Part shown: piece after piece, positions 17,563 to 28,023 of the stretch
Layout of the letters: each line of letters opens with the position of its first letter
Position numbering within the stretch: position 1 is the stretch's first letter
Source: Acinetobacter calcoaceticus
GTDB lineage: Bacteria > Pseudomonadota > Gammaproteobacteria > Pseudomonadales > Moraxellaceae
DNA: 64,000 nt
Direction of reading: 5' to 3'
Assembly: GCF_900520355.1 (NCBI RefSeq)
Contig: NZ_LS999521.1
Location: forward strand, 3,100,001-3,164,000
Translations under genes and position numbers: made by a program
The notes under the pieces: generated by a model
Told to the model about the DNA's origin: nothing
Database searches by the model: none
The model's input: the letters and a program-made list of their open reading frames with translations, nothing else

Positions 17563-18324
17563 TTACCAGTAATTTTCTACTGCAATATTTCCCTCACCTC
17601 GACGATTCATCGTCAAACCACGGCGCTTTAAAGCTTCTTTCGTGTCATCCACCATTTGTGGGTTGCCACAAAGCATGACATGGCTTGTTGCGTGGCTCAA
17701 TTCTATACCAGCAACTTTTTCTAATTCACCGTTTTCAATCAAAACCGGCAAACGGTCATGTAACTGTGCCAATGGATCACGAGTGATAATTGAAATAAAT
17801 TTAAAACCGACGTGCCCTTCCCCAAAAGTTTCAGCAATCTCTTGAATACGATCGACATAAGCTAATTCAGCAGCTGTACGCACACTGTAAACCAAATTAA
17901 TCTTTTGATATTTCGACCATGTATCGAAGTCTTGTAGCATCGATAAAAATGGAGCTAAGCCAGTACCTGTTGCTAATAACCATAAATCATGCGGTAAAGG
18001 CTGTTGATAACGAGCTAAAGTAAGATAACCATAAGGTATTTTTTCTAAATAAAGCTCATCTCCTACCTTCAAATGTTGAAGATTTGAAGTAAATGCGCCA
18101 TCAGGTACCACAATCGAGAAAAATTCTAGCGTTTCATCAAATGGAGAAGACACTACCGAATAGGCACGAACAACAAGTTCTTCTCCAACTTTCAGTCCAA
18201 TACGTGCAAATTGCCCAGCAGTAAATTTAAAATGTGCAGGGCGAGTCATGGTGAAACTAAAAAGAGTTGGAGTCCAGCGGTGTACAGATAAAACTTTTTC
18301 TACGCTAAATTTTTCAATTGACAT
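17563..18324 (-). CDS. fpr: Ferredoxin/flavodoxin--NADP+ reductase
   Basis: A 253-residue FAD enzyme exchanging electrons between NADPH and ferredoxin or flavodoxin. The FAD-binding RAYSVVSSP (R53-x-Y-S) and GAFTSNLQHLKVGDELYLEK lie in the N-terminal barrel. LLATGTGLAPFLSMLQD (about 115-131) and MLCGNPQMVDDTKEALKRRG are NADP-domain motifs. The C-terminus NYW matches the aromatic end of the short bacterial Fpr subclass. It is divergent from a LysR regulator 86 bases away. In Pseudomonas the equivalent LysR regulator (FinR) induces fpr under oxidative stress, so the same wiring is likely. Confidence 0.93.
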   Translation of the reverse strand: MSIEKFSVEKVLSVHRWTPTLFSFTMTRPAHFKFTAGQFARIGLKVGEELVVRAYSVVSSPFDETLEFFSIVVPDGAFTSNLQHLKVGDELYLEKIPYGYLTLARYQQPLPHDLWLLATGTGLAPFLSMLQDFDTWSKYQKINLVYSVRTAAELAYVDRIQEIAETFGEGHVGFKFISIITRDPLAQLHDRLPVLIENGELEKVAGIELSHATSHVMLCGNPQMVDDTKEALKRRGLTMNRRGEGNIAVENYW

Positions 18325-18410
18325 GATTTCAACGTGGCATGAAATAGTGCGCTCATGTTAGCATGACAGTCGAAATAATGAATACTTTTAAACGTTAAGG
18401 CTTTTTAAAC

Positions 18411-19295
18411 ATGCGCATGACATTACGCCAGTTGGCTGTTTTTGTAGCAGTCGCTCAAGAAGGAACTGTCACCAAAGCCAGTGATGCGGTCAGACTGACG
18501 CAAAGTGCAGCAAGTATGGCTTTAGCCGATTTAGAGGATGGTCTTGGTGCCCCTCTATTTGATCGTTTAGGTAAACGACTACAACTCAATGATCTTGGTC
18601 GCTTTTTATTACCACAAGCGCTAGAAATATTAGGTCGCTGTGAAGCTTTTGAGCAAGCTGCAAAAGGTGAGTTACAAAGTATTGACTTACGTATTGGGGC
18701 AACTCTAACGATCAGTGATTACCTCATGCCAGATTTAATGGCGAACTTTTTACAGTATCACCCCAAAGCACACTTGCAATTACAGGTGGGCAATACACGC
18801 CAAATGATTGAAGCTGTCAATCAGTTTCAGCTTGATTTAGCATTAATTGAAGGCTCGTGTCACCTGCCTCAACTTCAATGTATTCACTGGCGAGATGATG
18901 AGCTAGCAGTATGCTGCTCCCCTGATCACCCTCTAGCACGTTTAAATCGACCTTTAACAGCACATGATTTTTATCAGGTTGAATGGATTTTACGTGAAGA
19001 AGGTTCGGGAACTCGTGAAGTATTTGATAATGCTATTTTGCAAGACCTGCCAGACGCTAATATTCGCCTAACCCTAGGTCACAATGAAGCAATCTTGAAA
19101 ATCGTTGCTGGTGGTTTAGGAATGTCTTGTATCTCTAAACTCGCTATTGAACCTTTAATTGAAAAAGAACAATTAGTTATTTTAGAAACGCCATTCTGGC
19201 AACTTACTCGCCCACTTTACATGTTGGTACACCGTCAAAAATACCAAGGTCCTGGCCTCAAAGCATTTTTACAATTCTGTGAAGAGCAGGTTTAA
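18411..19295 (+). CDS. LysR family regulator, FinR-like
   Basis: A 294-residue transcriptional regulator. The N-terminal winged HTH is at about 3-62 (LRQLAVFVAVAQEGTVTKASDAVRLTQSAASMALADLEDGLGAPLFDRLGKRLQL), with a C-terminal substrate-binding domain (about 90-290). It is divergent from fpr with a short shared promoter region. That arrangement and the sequence style match FinR, which activates fpr in pseudomonads in response to superoxide or iron status. FinR identity is inferred from context. Confidence 0.85.
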   Translation: MRMTLRQLAVFVAVAQEGTVTKASDAVRLTQSAASMALADLEDGLGAPLFDRLGKRLQLNDLGRFLLPQALEILGRCEAFEQAAKGELQSIDLRIGATLTISDYLMPDLMANFLQYHPKAHLQLQVGNTRQMIEAVNQFQLDLALIEGSCHLPQLQCIHWRDDELAVCCSPDHPLARLNRPLTAHDFYQVEWILREEGSGTREVFDNAILQDLPDANIRLTLGHNEAILKIVAGGLGMSCISKLAIEPLIEKEQLVILETPFWQLTRPLYMLVHRQKYQGPGLKAFLQFCEEQV

Positions 19296-19358
19296 GACCT
19301 TATCTTCTAGTGCCATCTTGAGTCATTTTCACATGGCTCACCACTTTATTATTTAAGA

Positions 19359-19390
19359 AAATTAAGGGAAGCTTACACCTCCCTTAATTT
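19359..19390. terminator. Hairpin between LysR and cold-shock genes
   Basis: AAATTAAGGGA-n10-TCCCTTAATTT is a perfect 11-bp inverted repeat. It lies downstream of both convergent genes and could terminate either, although the T-tracts are short. Confidence 0.55.
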
Positions 19391-19484
19391 ATATTACTTA
19401 CTCATTCCACACACCATCAAAAATCTTCTTTGCTGGTCTTAGCTAAACTCTGCCCTAAGATAGCCTTGAAGATTAAGAACACTG

Positions 19485-19778
19485 TTAGCGTCGAAAATGT
19501 GATAACAACTCTGTTGTAATCGCTTTATTATGATCAGTGATTTGAGTTTTTTTGGTTTTAGATGGATTAGGATCGATACGCTCAATCTTTATAGCCTTAA
19601 ATTTCCCTTGATTATCTACAGCGAGAAATTTCACTTTTTCATTTCTTTTCGGCTCCCCTTCTGATGCAGGAAAATCCGAAATATGGAAGAAAATATCTCC
19701 TTCAGCCGTTCCAATAAAACCAAATCCTTTTTCAGGATCATATTGTTTAACTTTTCCGGTATAAAACTCTTGCTTCAT
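19485..19778 (-). CDS. Cold-shock domain protein with C-terminal extension
   Basis: 97 residues. Residues 1-67 form a cold-shock domain that binds single-stranded nucleic acid: RNP1 is KGFGFI (17-22) and RNP2 is DIFFHI (28-33). A 30-residue Lys/Thr-rich tail (PNPSKTKKTQITDHNKAITTELLSHFRR) follows, longer than in plain CspA (about 70 aa). It probably acts as an RNA chaperone. It is downstream of upp on the same strand but separated from it by a large hairpin. Confidence 0.85.
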   Translation of the reverse strand: MKQEFYTGKVKQYDPEKGFGFIGTAEGDIFFHISDFPASEGEPKRNEKVKFLAVDNQGKFKAIKIERIDPNPSKTKKTQITDHNKAITTELLSHFRR

Positions 19779-19823
19779 GATCTTTACCCTACTTTTTCAA
19801 TACTGTTATTACAGCAGAAAATT

Positions 19824-19879
19824 AAAAAGAGACTTTCAATCCGCCCTCAAAACTTTACGGTTTGATTAAGTCTCTTTTT
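19824..19879 (-). terminator. Long-stem terminator after upp
   Basis: AAAAAGAGACTT (19824-19835) and AAGTCTCTTTTT (19868-19879) are perfect 12-base inverted arms around a 32-base loop. On the minus strand the distal arm ends in a T-run, consistent with termination of upp 17 bases after its stop. Confidence 0.65.
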
Positions 19880-19895
19880 ATCGTTATTTCAAAAA

Positions 19896-20531
19896 TTAGT
19901 CTTTTTGGACACTACCAAAAATTTTATCGCCCGCATCACCTAAACCAGGAACAATATAGCCCTGTTCATTTAAGCCATTATCAATAGATGCTGTATAAAT
20001 CTGTACATCTGGATGAGCTGCTTCAACTTTAGCAACACCTTCTGGGGCAGCAACTAATACCATAACACGTATATCTTTACAGCCACTCGCCTTTAACACA
20101 TCAATGGCAGCAACTAATGAGTTACCTGTTGCCAACATTGGATCGATAATCATTGCAAGACGATTAGCAACATCTGGAACTAGTTTTTTATAATAAGTAC
20201 GAACTTCTAATGTTTCTTCATTACGTTCAAGACCTAAAACACTAACTTTTGCACTTGGAATCAGATTAAGTACGCCATCCAGCATACCAATTCCTGCACG
20301 TAAAATCGGTACAATCGTTATTTTTTTACCAGCAATACGCTGAGTAGTAACAGTTCCGGCCCATCCATTAATTTCACAATCCACAACTGGTAAATCTTTT
20401 GTTGCTTCATACGTCAATAACATAGTCACTTCCTGAGCAAGCTCACGGAAATTCTTAGTACTGATGTCAGAACGACGTAACAAACCTAATTTATGACGAA
20501 TAAGTGGGTGACGAATTTCTTGAATGGCCAC
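19896..20531 (-). CDS. upp: Uracil phosphoribosyltransferase
   Basis: A 211-residue salvage enzyme making UMP from uracil and PRPP in the cytoplasm. Visible family features are [28 protein letters not shown] at the N-terminus, [13 protein letters not shown], the PRPP loop [12 protein letters not shown], and the C-terminal uracil-binding [21 protein letters not shown]. Length is standard (208-211). It is transcribed alone, with hairpins on both sides. Confidence 0.97.
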   Translation of the reverse strand: MAIQEIRHPLIRHKLGLLRRSDISTKNFRELAQEVTMLLTYEATKDLPVVDCEINGWAGTVTTQRIAGKKITIVPILRAGIGMLDGVLNLIPSAKVSVLGLERNEETLEVRTYYKKLVPDVANRLAMIIDPMLATGNSLVAAIDVLKASGCKDIRVMVLVAAPEGVAKVEAAHPDVQIYTASIDNGLNEQGYIVPGLGDAGDKIFGSVQKD

Positions 20532-20588
20532 AGATGTTACCTAAAAATATAAAAACGTATTTATTATAATCTTTTTTTAATGCCCAAT

Positions 20589-20620
20589 AAAAAAAAGCCT
20601 CCAGATTTGGAGGCTTTTTT
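20589..20620 (-). terminator. Terminator of the nuo operon
   Basis: AAAAAAAAGCCTCC-AGATTT-GGAGGCTTTTTT: an 8-bp stem with strong A- and T-runs, 12 bases after the nuoN stop. By symmetry it could work in both directions. Confidence 0.92.
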
Positions 20621-20631
20621 GTACACTAAGA

Positions 20632-22128
20632 TTATTGTTGTTGTGAAAGCATGAAATGTAATGGAGATAAAATTTCTGCTTTTAATGCCAAATTAATCAT
20701 TGGATCTGGGTAAACACCCAAAATAATAACTAATGCAGCAGCAGCCAATACCATTAAACCACCTACTTTTTGACCCCAATGAGCATCTGCATCAATACGA
20801 GGGGTTTCTGGTGGTGTCATATACATTACAACCATCACACGTAAGTAATAGTACAAACCAATACCACTACCCACAATAATCATTGCAGCCAAGAACCAGT
20901 GTTGAGTTGTTACAGCAGCCATTACCACTAAGAACTTACCAATGAAGCCCGCTGTTAATGGAATACCAGCCAAAGATAACATCATGACTGTTAACGTTGC
21001 TGTAAGTACTGGACGACGCCAGAACAAACCACGGTAGTCTGCAAGGCTTTGTGCTTCATCTACGTTGTTATATGGGCTAGACATTAACGCTACCGCACCA
21101 AAAGCACCGATAGTTGTTAATACATAAGACACCACATATACAGTTACGCTACCCAAGCTCGCATAAGTCATGCTAATTAAAGCAATTAACAAATAACCAA
21201 AATGAGCAATAGATGAATAACCAAGAATACGTTTTAAGTTAACTTGACGAACAGCGAGTAAGTTACCCACTAAAATCGACAATACTGCAATGATTGTCAA
21301 AATAGTAACTAACGAGTCCACCATAATTGCGCCTGAAGCAAGCATATAGCGCACGAACAAACCAATGGTTGCAACTTTAGCAGCGGTCGCCAAGAAAGTT
21401 GCCATTGGCGCTGGTGCACCTGCATATACATCTGGTGTCCATTTATGGAACGGCGCAAGCGATAATTTAAATGCAACAGCAAAGATAATAAGTGCTAAAC
21501 CTAATAACACCATTGGCTGTTTGATTGCACCAAATAACGCCTGTACAGAATCATAGAATGAAAGCGAACCAGTATATGCATAGATATATGCCATACCCAT
21601 CAACAACATTGCAGAAGCTGTCGCTGAAAGTACAAGATATTTAATACCAGCTTCAAGTGAACTACTACGTTGATAGGTATAAGCAAGTAAGCCATATACA
21701 GGAATCGACATTAACTCAAGGCTAATGAAGAACGATGCATAGTGAGAACTTGCAACCATCAACATTGCACCTGCTACTGAAGCAAGTAACAAAAGATATA
21801 GTTCTTCACGGTTATCTTTATAAGTTTCGATGTAAGCATGAGACAAAGTACAACAAGCCAATGCCGCAATCAAAATCATAAATTGATAGAACATGGTAAA
21901 TGGATCAACCATAAACATGCCCATCACATTTGCCGGTACAAACTTACCGCCAAATACTGCAAATAAAATATAAAGTGCAGCGAGGTTTAAACCAACTACA
22001 GAGGTTGTTGCGATCAAATTATGATTACGCTTAATAGAAATTAACAGCATGACGACGATTGTTGTCAAAGCAACAATCATCACCGGAGCTAAAGGCATAA
22101 GCGTAGAGAGTGATACTGTGAAGTTCAT
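20632..22128 (-). CDS. nuoN: NADH-quinone oxidoreductase subunit N
   Basis: A 498-residue antiporter-like proton-translocating subunit of complex I in the inner membrane, the last gene of the 13-gene operon. It has about 14 transmembrane helices. SSSLEAGIKYLVLSATASAMLLMGMAYIY and FKLSLAPFHKWTPDVYAGAPAPMATFLATAAKVA carry the conserved Lys and His-Lys of the MrpA/D-like family in TM5-TM8, and LKRILGYSSIAHFGYLLIAL is the discontinuous-helix region. It lies 2 bases from the nuoM stop. Length matches E. coli NuoN (485). Confidence 0.96.
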   Translation of the reverse strand: MNFTVSLSTLMPLAPVMIVALTTIVVMLLISIKRNHNLIATTSVVGLNLAALYILFAVFGGKFVPANVMGMFMVDPFTMFYQFMILIAALACCTLSHAYIETYKDNREELYLLLLASVAGAMLMVASSHYASFFISLELMSIPVYGLLAYTYQRSSSLEAGIKYLVLSATASAMLLMGMAYIYAYTGSLSFYDSVQALFGAIKQPMVLLGLALIIFAVAFKLSLAPFHKWTPDVYAGAPAPMATFLATAAKVATIGLFVRYMLASGAIMVDSLVTILTIIAVLSILVGNLLAVRQVNLKRILGYSSIAHFGYLLIALISMTYASLGSVTVYVVSYVLTTIGAFGAVALMSSPYNNVDEAQSLADYRGLFWRRPVLTATLTVMMLSLAGIPLTAGFIGKFLVVMAAVTTQHWFLAAMIIVGSGIGLYYYLRVMVVMYMTPPETPRIDADAHWGQKVGGLMVLAAAALVIILGVYPDPMINLALKAEILSPLHFMLSQQQ

Positions 22129-22130
22129 GA

Positions 22131-23729
22131 TTATTGGATCTCCACATGGTCAAGTTGAGTAGCTGTTTGCTGAACAGTTTCAACGACTTCTTGAACTGGC
22201 ATATAACTATTGACCAACCACTGCATGCTTGAATGAGACATATCCAAGAATGTTTGTGGGTAGATACCAAGCCAAACGAGACCAATCGCACAAATCATCA
22301 AAATACCAACTTCACGAGCAGATAAGTCTTTTAGTGGACTAGTGTAGTGTTGCTTTTGTTCAGGGTTTGGTTCACCAAATAAAGCACGGTGAATCAAGAT
22401 CAAGCCATATAAGCCTGCAAATACAAGGCTGATAGAAGCAAGAATCGTGAATACAGGATATTTATTAAATGAGCCCATCAAGATCAGGAATTCACCAATA
22501 AAGTTACCCAAACCTGGCACGCCTACAAGAGCAGCCACGAAGAACATCAAGAAGAATGGCAAGTACTGAAGTTGGCCACGAAGACCACCCATTAAACGCA
22601 AGTCACGTGTATGTAAACGTTCGTAGATCTGACCAGACATAATGAACAATGCAGCTGATGACAAACCATGTGCCAACATCATGATCATTAGACCTTGGAA
22701 GGTCAAAATATTACCTGCATAGATTGCAAGTAAAATAAAGCCCATGTGTGAAATCGACGTATACGCAAGTAAACGTTTCATATCAGTTTGCTGGTAAGCA
22801 CACCATGCGCCGTAAAAAATACCAATCAAACCGAAAATAATCGCAATATCTGCAAACTGTGCAGAAGCTGTAGGGAAGAATGGAATAACAAAACGAAGCA
22901 AGCCATACGCAGCTGTCTTAATCAAGATACCTGCCAAGTCTACAGAACCTGCTGTAGGAGCTTGAGCATGCGCATCTGGCAACCAACCATGTAATGGAAA
23001 TACTGGTAACTTCACTGCAAAACCAATGAAGAAACAGATCATGAAACCATACGCTAAGCTCGGAGGTAAGTGGTTTGCTACAGCTAATAAATAGTTGTAA
23101 TCGAAACCGATCATTCCGGTCATCATGTAGCCATAGACTACAAGACCAAGAATACCGATTAACATCACTAAACCAGCGATTTGCGTGTAAAGGAAGAACT
23201 TGGTAGCTGCGTAAACACGTGAACGACCGTTTGAACCTTTATGACCCCATAACGCAATCAGGAAGTAGATTGGTACAAGCATCATCTCCCAGAAGAAGAA
23301 GAACAAGAACAGGTCAATCGCTAAGAATACACCGATAACACCACCTAAACTCCATAAGAGGTTTAAGTGGAAGAAACCAACATTCTTTTGAATTTCGCCC
23401 CATGAACAACCAACAGCAAGTACACCAAGTAACGCTGTTAATAATACCATGAGTAAAGATAAGCCATCCACTGCAAGGTGAATGCCGATACCGAGTGATT
23501 GAATCCACGGTAAATAGAACTCAGCAGACCAAGTTGGGATTTTTGAACCCAACTCATAGCTATAAGTTCCACTTTGCCAAAGTGCAAGACCTAAGCCCAA
23601 AGTAATGAGCATACCAATTAAGGCAATCCAGCGTGGCAAGGTTTTGTCGAGCTTATCGACTAACCAACAAATAAAACCAGCAATGAACGGAACAAGAATC
23701 AGCGCGGGTAAAATTAAATTGTTTTCCAT
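22131..23729 (-). CDS. nuoM: NADH-quinone oxidoreductase subunit M
   Basis: A 532-residue antiporter-like membrane subunit of complex I. FFFFFWEMMLVPIYFLIALWGHKG carries the conserved glutamate of TM5. LPVFPLHGWLPDAHAQAPTAGSVDLAGILIKTAAYGLLRF carries the Lys/His set of the proton channel, and MKRLLAYTSISHMGFILLAIYAG follows. About 14 helices. It is tightly spaced between nuoL and nuoN (1-2 bases). Length fits (E. coli 509). Confidence 0.96.
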   Translation of the reverse strand: MENNLILPALILVPFIAGFICWLVDKLDKTLPRWIALIGMLITLGLGLALWQSGTYSYELGSKIPTWSAEFYLPWIQSLGIGIHLAVDGLSLLMVLLTALLGVLAVGCSWGEIQKNVGFFHLNLLWSLGGVIGVFLAIDLFLFFFFWEMMLVPIYFLIALWGHKGSNGRSRVYAATKFFLYTQIAGLVMLIGILGLVVYGYMMTGMIGFDYNYLLAVANHLPPSLAYGFMICFFIGFAVKLPVFPLHGWLPDAHAQAPTAGSVDLAGILIKTAAYGLLRFVIPFFPTASAQFADIAIIFGLIGIFYGAWCAYQQTDMKRLLAYTSISHMGFILLAIYAGNILTFQGLMIMMLAHGLSSAALFIMSGQIYERLHTRDLRLMGGLRGQLQYLPFFLMFFVAALVGVPGLGNFIGEFLILMGSFNKYPVFTILASISLVFAGLYGLILIHRALFGEPNPEQKQHYTSPLKDLSAREVGILMICAIGLVWLGIYPQTFLDMSHSSMQWLVNSYMPVQEVVETVQQTATQLDHVEIQ

Positions 23730-23730
23730 T

Positions 23731-25620
23731 TTATTTCCCCACTACCTGAATAACGATCAAGATCATCAATAACACCACTACACCGAGTGACATGCTTGAT
23801 GCGTATTCACGCAATGATCCGGTTTGACGTGAGCTTGTAAAACTATTTCCGCCTTTCACAAGTGCAGGAAGAACTAACCACAAACTGTCAATCGGATCAC
23901 GGCCAAAGATTTTGGCGAAGAATAAATAAGGTTTAACAAAAACGATGTCATACAATGCATCAAAACCAAAAGCGGTACGGCAAATATGTGCCAGACCTGC
24001 ACCCAAACTTGTTTGAGCAAATGATTTCACTGCACCATAAGCAAATGTAAATAATGCTATACCAACAACTAGACCAACTAGCGCAATTCCTACTGCTAAA
24101 TGCTCTGCCCCATGCATGCCTTCTACAAATTGTTCAGCCACATGGAATTCAGGAATTTTTGCAGTATTAAGAATACCAGCTACAGGTGCTTTTAATACGG
24201 CACCAACAAAAGTAGACAGTACAGCTAAAATGCCCAATGGAGCCCAGTACGTTGCACCTTTAATTTCATGGTAAGGCGTGTTTTCTTGACCAAAGAATAC
24301 AACCCAGATTAAACGGAATGTATAAATTGAAGTCAGGAATGCACCTGCTACACCCACCCAATATAAGGTGTGATATAAAGCAACTGATTGACCTTGTACC
24401 CATACTTCACCAAGAATCGCATCTTTAGAGAAGAAGCCAATTGTCAAGAATGGAATAGCTGCTAATGCACCGCCACCAATCGCGAAACAAGCAAATAGGA
24501 ATTTGTTACGTTTGAACAAGCCACCCATTTTGAAGATGTTTTGCTCGTGGTGGTAAGCCAGAATCACCGCACCAGACGACAAGAATAATAATGCCTTAAA
24601 GAATGCGTGGGCCAACATGTGGAACAAACCAGCTTGATAAGCTTCCGCACCTACAGCCATAAACATATAGCCAAGCTGACTCATTGTTGAGTAAGCCAAG
24701 ATACGTTTGATGTCTGTTTGAACGAGTGCAGCAAAACCTGCAACTAACAAAGTCACAGCACCTGTTACCGAAATGAATTGCATCACTTCAGGCGCAAGTT
24801 CAAATACGCTAAATAGACGGCAGCATAAATATACACCAGCCGTTACCATTGTTGCTGCATGGATTAATGCAGAAACAGGTGTTGGACCTGCCATTGCATC
24901 TGCCAACCATGTTTGCAATGGAATTTGAGCAGATTTACCAGCCGCACCCAAGAACAACATTAATGCAGTCCAGATCGTAAGAGACGAACTCTTCGTCATT
25001 ACTTCTGCTGCATGTTCAACGATGTACTGAGTATTCAACGTACCAAATTGTTGGTAAAGCAAGAATAAAGCGATAAGTAAGAATACGTCACCTACACGGG
25101 TAACTGTAAATGCTTTGATCGCAGCCCAACCATTTGCAGGGTTTGCATAATAGAAACCGATCAGCAAATAAGAACAAAGACCTACGCCTTCCCAACCTAA
25201 GAATAACAACGCTAAGTTGTCGCCCAATACAAGCACAAGCATGCTGGCAACAAACAGGTTGAAATAAGAGAAGAAGCGCGCATAGCCCTCTTCACCACGC
25301 ATGTACCATGATGCAAAGATGTGGATTAAGAAACCAACACCTGTAACCATGCCCATCATGAGTAAAGATAAGCCATCTAAATGTAAGCTAATGCCCGGTG
25401 CAAAACCGCCAACATTGAACCATGTCCACAGGTTTTGAACAAAAACTTGCTGACCACTGGTGGTAAATGCCATTCCAGCAATCAATGCAAATAATGCAGA
25501 GAAACCTACAGAACCCACACCAATAATTGCTGCAACATTTTCAGAGAGTTTGTCTCGTCCTGCCGCCAATAAAATAAAACCGATTAGCGGAAATAATACT
25601 GTTAGATATAAATAACTCAT
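23731..25620 (-). CDS. nuoL: NADH-quinone oxidoreductase subunit L
   Basis: A 629-residue distal antiporter-like subunit of complex [24 protein letters not shown] contains the conserved TM5 Glu, and [40 protein letters not shown] the channel Lys/His region. The C-terminal extension (about 490-629) would form the long lateral helix and last membrane helix found only in NuoL. It overlaps nuoK by 4 bases (ATGA), implying translational coupling. Confidence 0.96.
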   Translation of the reverse strand: MSYLYLTVLFPLIGFILLAAGRDKLSENVAAIIGVGSVGFSALFALIAGMAFTTSGQQVFVQNLWTWFNVGGFAPGISLHLDGLSLLMMGMVTGVGFLIHIFASWYMRGEEGYARFFSYFNLFVASMLVLVLGDNLALLFLGWEGVGLCSYLLIGFYYANPANGWAAIKAFTVTRVGDVFLLIALFLLYQQFGTLNTQYIVEHAAEVMTKSSSLTIWTALMLFLGAAGKSAQIPLQTWLADAMAGPTPVSALIHAATMVTAGVYLCCRLFSVFELAPEVMQFISVTGAVTLLVAGFAALVQTDIKRILAYSTMSQLGYMFMAVGAEAYQAGLFHMLAHAFFKALLFLSSGAVILAYHHEQNIFKMGGLFKRNKFLFACFAIGGGALAAIPFLTIGFFSKDAILGEVWVQGQSVALYHTLYWVGVAGAFLTSIYTFRLIWVVFFGQENTPYHEIKGATYWAPLGILAVLSTFVGAVLKAPVAGILNTAKIPEFHVAEQFVEGMHGAEHLAVGIALVGLVVGIALFTFAYGAVKSFAQTSLGAGLAHICRTAFGFDALYDIVFVKPYLFFAKIFGRDPIDSLWLVLPALVKGGNSFTSSRQTGSLREYASSMSLGVVVLLMILIVIQVVGK

Positions 25621-25925
25621 CCGCGCATCTCACTAGCAGCATCCACATCCAAATGATGGAAGCGATGATAGAACTGAAGAACAATCGCAAGACCGATACA
25701 TGCCTCTGCTGCTGCAAGGGTCAAAATCAGAATGAACATGACTTGTCCATCTGGTTGTGCCCATACGCTACCCGCAAGAACAAATGCCAATGCAGCAGCA
25801 TTCATCATGACCTCAAGGCTCATTAACATAAATAATAGGTTGCGTCGCACCATTACACCGTAAAAACCGAGTGCAAAAAGGATGGTTGCAACAATCAAAC
25901 CATGTTCTAAAGGAATCTGGCCCAT
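25617..25925 (-). CDS. nuoK: NADH-quinone oxidoreductase subunit K
   Basis: A 102-residue, three-helix membrane subunit of complex [50 protein letters not shown] contains the conserved Glu in the second helix ([10 protein letters not shown]), and [19 protein letters not shown] a second essential Glu in helix 3. It overlaps nuoL by 4 bases and nuoJ by 1 base. Confidence 0.96.
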   Translation of the reverse strand: MGQIPLEHGLIVATILFALGFYGVMVRRNLLFMLMSLEVMMNAAALAFVLAGSVWAQPDGQVMFILILTLAAAEACIGLAIVLQFYHRFHHLDVDAASEMRG

Positions 25926-26446
25926 TATTCTTTTTCCTCTTCTGCACCTGGTTCACGTTTACCTAAGTGGTATGCTGCAACAAGGGCTGCTAGCAATAAC
26001 ATCGCGGCAACTTCAACCAATAGTAAATAGTGAGTAAAGAGTGCTTGACCAACTACTTTTGGTCCAATCACTTGTGCCCCAAGTGGTGCTGAAATTGTGG
26101 TGTATTCACCACCAAGCATCCAAACCAAAAGCAAGCCGAGTAAGAAACTCATGAGTGCTGGATATGCCCAAGCATCTGAAGAAAGCCATTTACGTTCTTG
26201 TTCTACAGTGTGTTGACCTAAATTCAACATCATCACCACGAAGACAAACAGAACCATAATTGCTCCGGCATAAACAATGATTTCAAGAGCACCTGCAAAA
26301 GGCGCCCCCACGATCATGAAAATACCAGCAACAGCAAGCAATGAAACAATTAGACTAAGTAAAGCGTGTACAGGGTTCGTGTTAGTCACTACACGAACCG
26401 TAGAAACGATGGCCACGAGTGCCATCAAATAAAACGGCCACATCAT
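25925..26446 (-). CDS. nuoJ: NADH-quinone oxidoreductase subunit J
   Basis: A 173-residue, five-helix membrane subunit of complex [29 protein letters not shown] is the signature third helix, whose pi-bulge rotates during coupling, and it includes the conserved Tyr/Gly. The C-terminal acidic tail ([10 protein letters not shown]) is cytoplasmic. It overlaps nuoI by 4 bases and nuoK by 1. Confidence 0.95.
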   Translation of the reverse strand: MMWPFYLMALVAIVSTVRVVTNTNPVHALLSLIVSLLAVAGIFMIVGAPFAGALEIIVYAGAIMVLFVFVVMMLNLGQHTVEQERKWLSSDAWAYPALMSFLLGLLLVWMLGGEYTTISAPLGAQVIGPKVVGQALFTHYLLLVEVAAMLLLAALVAAYHLGKREPGAEEEKE

Positions 26447-26985
26447 GGTAATAGACTCCGTACATCAATTGGTGCACTTTCTTTCTGCGCCTGACCTTTC
26501 TCTTTACCGTTAATTGCCATACCCGCTACACGGTAGAAGTTGTAGTCTGGGTATTTACCCGGACCTGAAATGAGTAAGTTTTCTTTCTCATAAACCAAGT
26601 CTTGACGTACATATTCACCAAGTTCGAAATCTGGTGTCATCTGAATCGCAGTTGTTGGACACGCTTCTTCACACATACCGCAGAAAATACAGCGTGAAAA
26701 GTTGATGCGGAAAAATTCCGGGTACCAACGTCCATCTTCTTTTTCTGCTTTTTGCAATGAGATACAGCCAACCGGACACGCAACCGCACATAGGTTACAT
26801 GCCACACAACGCTCTTCCCCATCTGGGTCACGCGTCAACACAATACGACCACGAAAGCGTGGCGGCACAATCTGTTCAGCTGGTACTTCTGGATATAAAA
26901 TCGTGTCACGTTTACGCGTTACATGGCTAAATACCATAAACAACGAACGTACAATCGATCCGAATCCAGCTAGAAATTTATACAT
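26443..26985 (-). CDS. nuoI: NADH-quinone oxidoreductase subunit I (8Fe ferredoxin)
   Basis: A 180-residue peripheral-arm subunit that holds clusters N6a and N6b and passes electrons to NuoB. Two full ferredoxin motifs are present: [15 protein letters not shown] and [12 protein letters not shown]. The N-terminal amphipathic helix ([22 protein letters not shown]) contacts NuoH. Length equals the E. coli protein. It overlaps nuoJ by 4 bases. Confidence 0.97.
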   Translation of the reverse strand: MYKFLAGFGSIVRSLFMVFSHVTRKRDTILYPEVPAEQIVPPRFRGRIVLTRDPDGEERCVACNLCAVACPVGCISLQKAEKEDGRWYPEFFRINFSRCIFCGMCEEACPTTAIQMTPDFELGEYVRQDLVYEKENLLISGPGKYPDYNFYRVAGMAINGKEKGQAQKESAPIDVRSLLP

Positions 26986-27003
26986 TTTGTACTCCCTGCT
27001 GTC

Positions 27004-28020
27004 CTAGGCCTGATTCATCAGAATCACAGCACCAGTCACTAACAAGTTGACCAACGCCAATGGCAAACAAATTTTCCAACCAAAGTTCATGACTTGGTCA
27101 TAACGTGGACGCATTAAAGAACCACGAGCCAAAACAAACATCATTACAAAGAATGCTGTTTTAATCACAAACCAGAATACTGGCGGAACAAATGGAATTT
27201 CTAAATTGAATGGTGCTAACCAGCCACCGAAGAATAAAGTTACGATCAATGCAGAAATAAGTACCACGTTGACATATTCAGCAACGAAGAACATCCCCCA
27301 TTTCATACCACCATATTCAACATGGTAACCTTCAGCCAATTCTTGTTCTGCTTCGGGTTGGTCAAATGGATGACGGTGAGTTACCGCAACACCAGCAACC
27401 ACAAAAATCAAGAAACCTAAGAATTGTGGAATGACGAACCAAACATCTCGTTGTGCTTCAACAATTTCACGAAGGTTAAATGAGCCTGCAATTGCAACCA
27501 CACCCATCAATGAAATACCCAAAAACACTTCATAAGAAATGGTTTGAGCAGCTGAACGTAAGCCACCAAGCAATGAGTATTTGTTATTTGAAGCCCAGCC
27601 ACCAAACAATACTGCATAGACTGCAATACCAGCCATTGCCATGAAGAACAACAAACCGATGCTCATGTCGGCAACACCCAGTGAAGGACTCACCGGGATA
27701 ACCATGAATGAAAGAACCGCTGTTGCCATTGCAACAGCTGGTGCTAAACGGAATGTAAGCTTGTCAGCAAATTTTGGTGTCCAGTCTTCTTTGAACATGA
27801 TCTTGAGCATGTCGGCAACGATCTGGAACATACCACCAGGACCAACACGGTTTGGACCATAACGGTCTTGCCACAAAGCAAGCAAACGACGTTCAATAAA
27901 AGACATCAACGCTGCAACTAAAACAACCACAAGCAAAATCACAACTGCTTGAACTACAGCATAGGCAATTGGCCAGTTCTCAGCCCAAAGTGGCGTTTGA
28001 CGTATAATTTCTTGATTCAT
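27004..28020 (-). CDS. nuoH: NADH-quinone oxidoreductase subunit H
   Basis: A 338-residue heel subunit of the membrane arm that forms part of the quinone chamber. Its conserved loop [40 protein letters not shown] and the acidic cytoplasmic loop [38 protein letters not shown] are diagnostic. About eight helices. It lies 3 bases after nuoG and 18 before nuoI. Confidence 0.97.
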   Translation of the reverse strand: MNQEIIRQTPLWAENWPIAYAVVQAVVILLVVVLVAALMSFIERRLLALWQDRYGPNRVGPGGMFQIVADMLKIMFKEDWTPKFADKLTFRLAPAVAMATAVLSFMVIPVSPSLGVADMSIGLLFFMAMAGIAVYAVLFGGWASNNKYSLLGGLRSAAQTISYEVFLGISLMGVVAIAGSFNLREIVEAQRDVWFVIPQFLGFLIFVVAGVAVTHRHPFDQPEAEQELAEGYHVEYGGMKWGMFFVAEYVNVVLISALIVTLFFGGWLAPFNLEIPFVPPVFWFVIKTAFFVMMFVLARGSLMRPRYDQVMNFGWKICLPLALVNLLVTGAVILMNQA

Positions 28021-28023
28021 GAA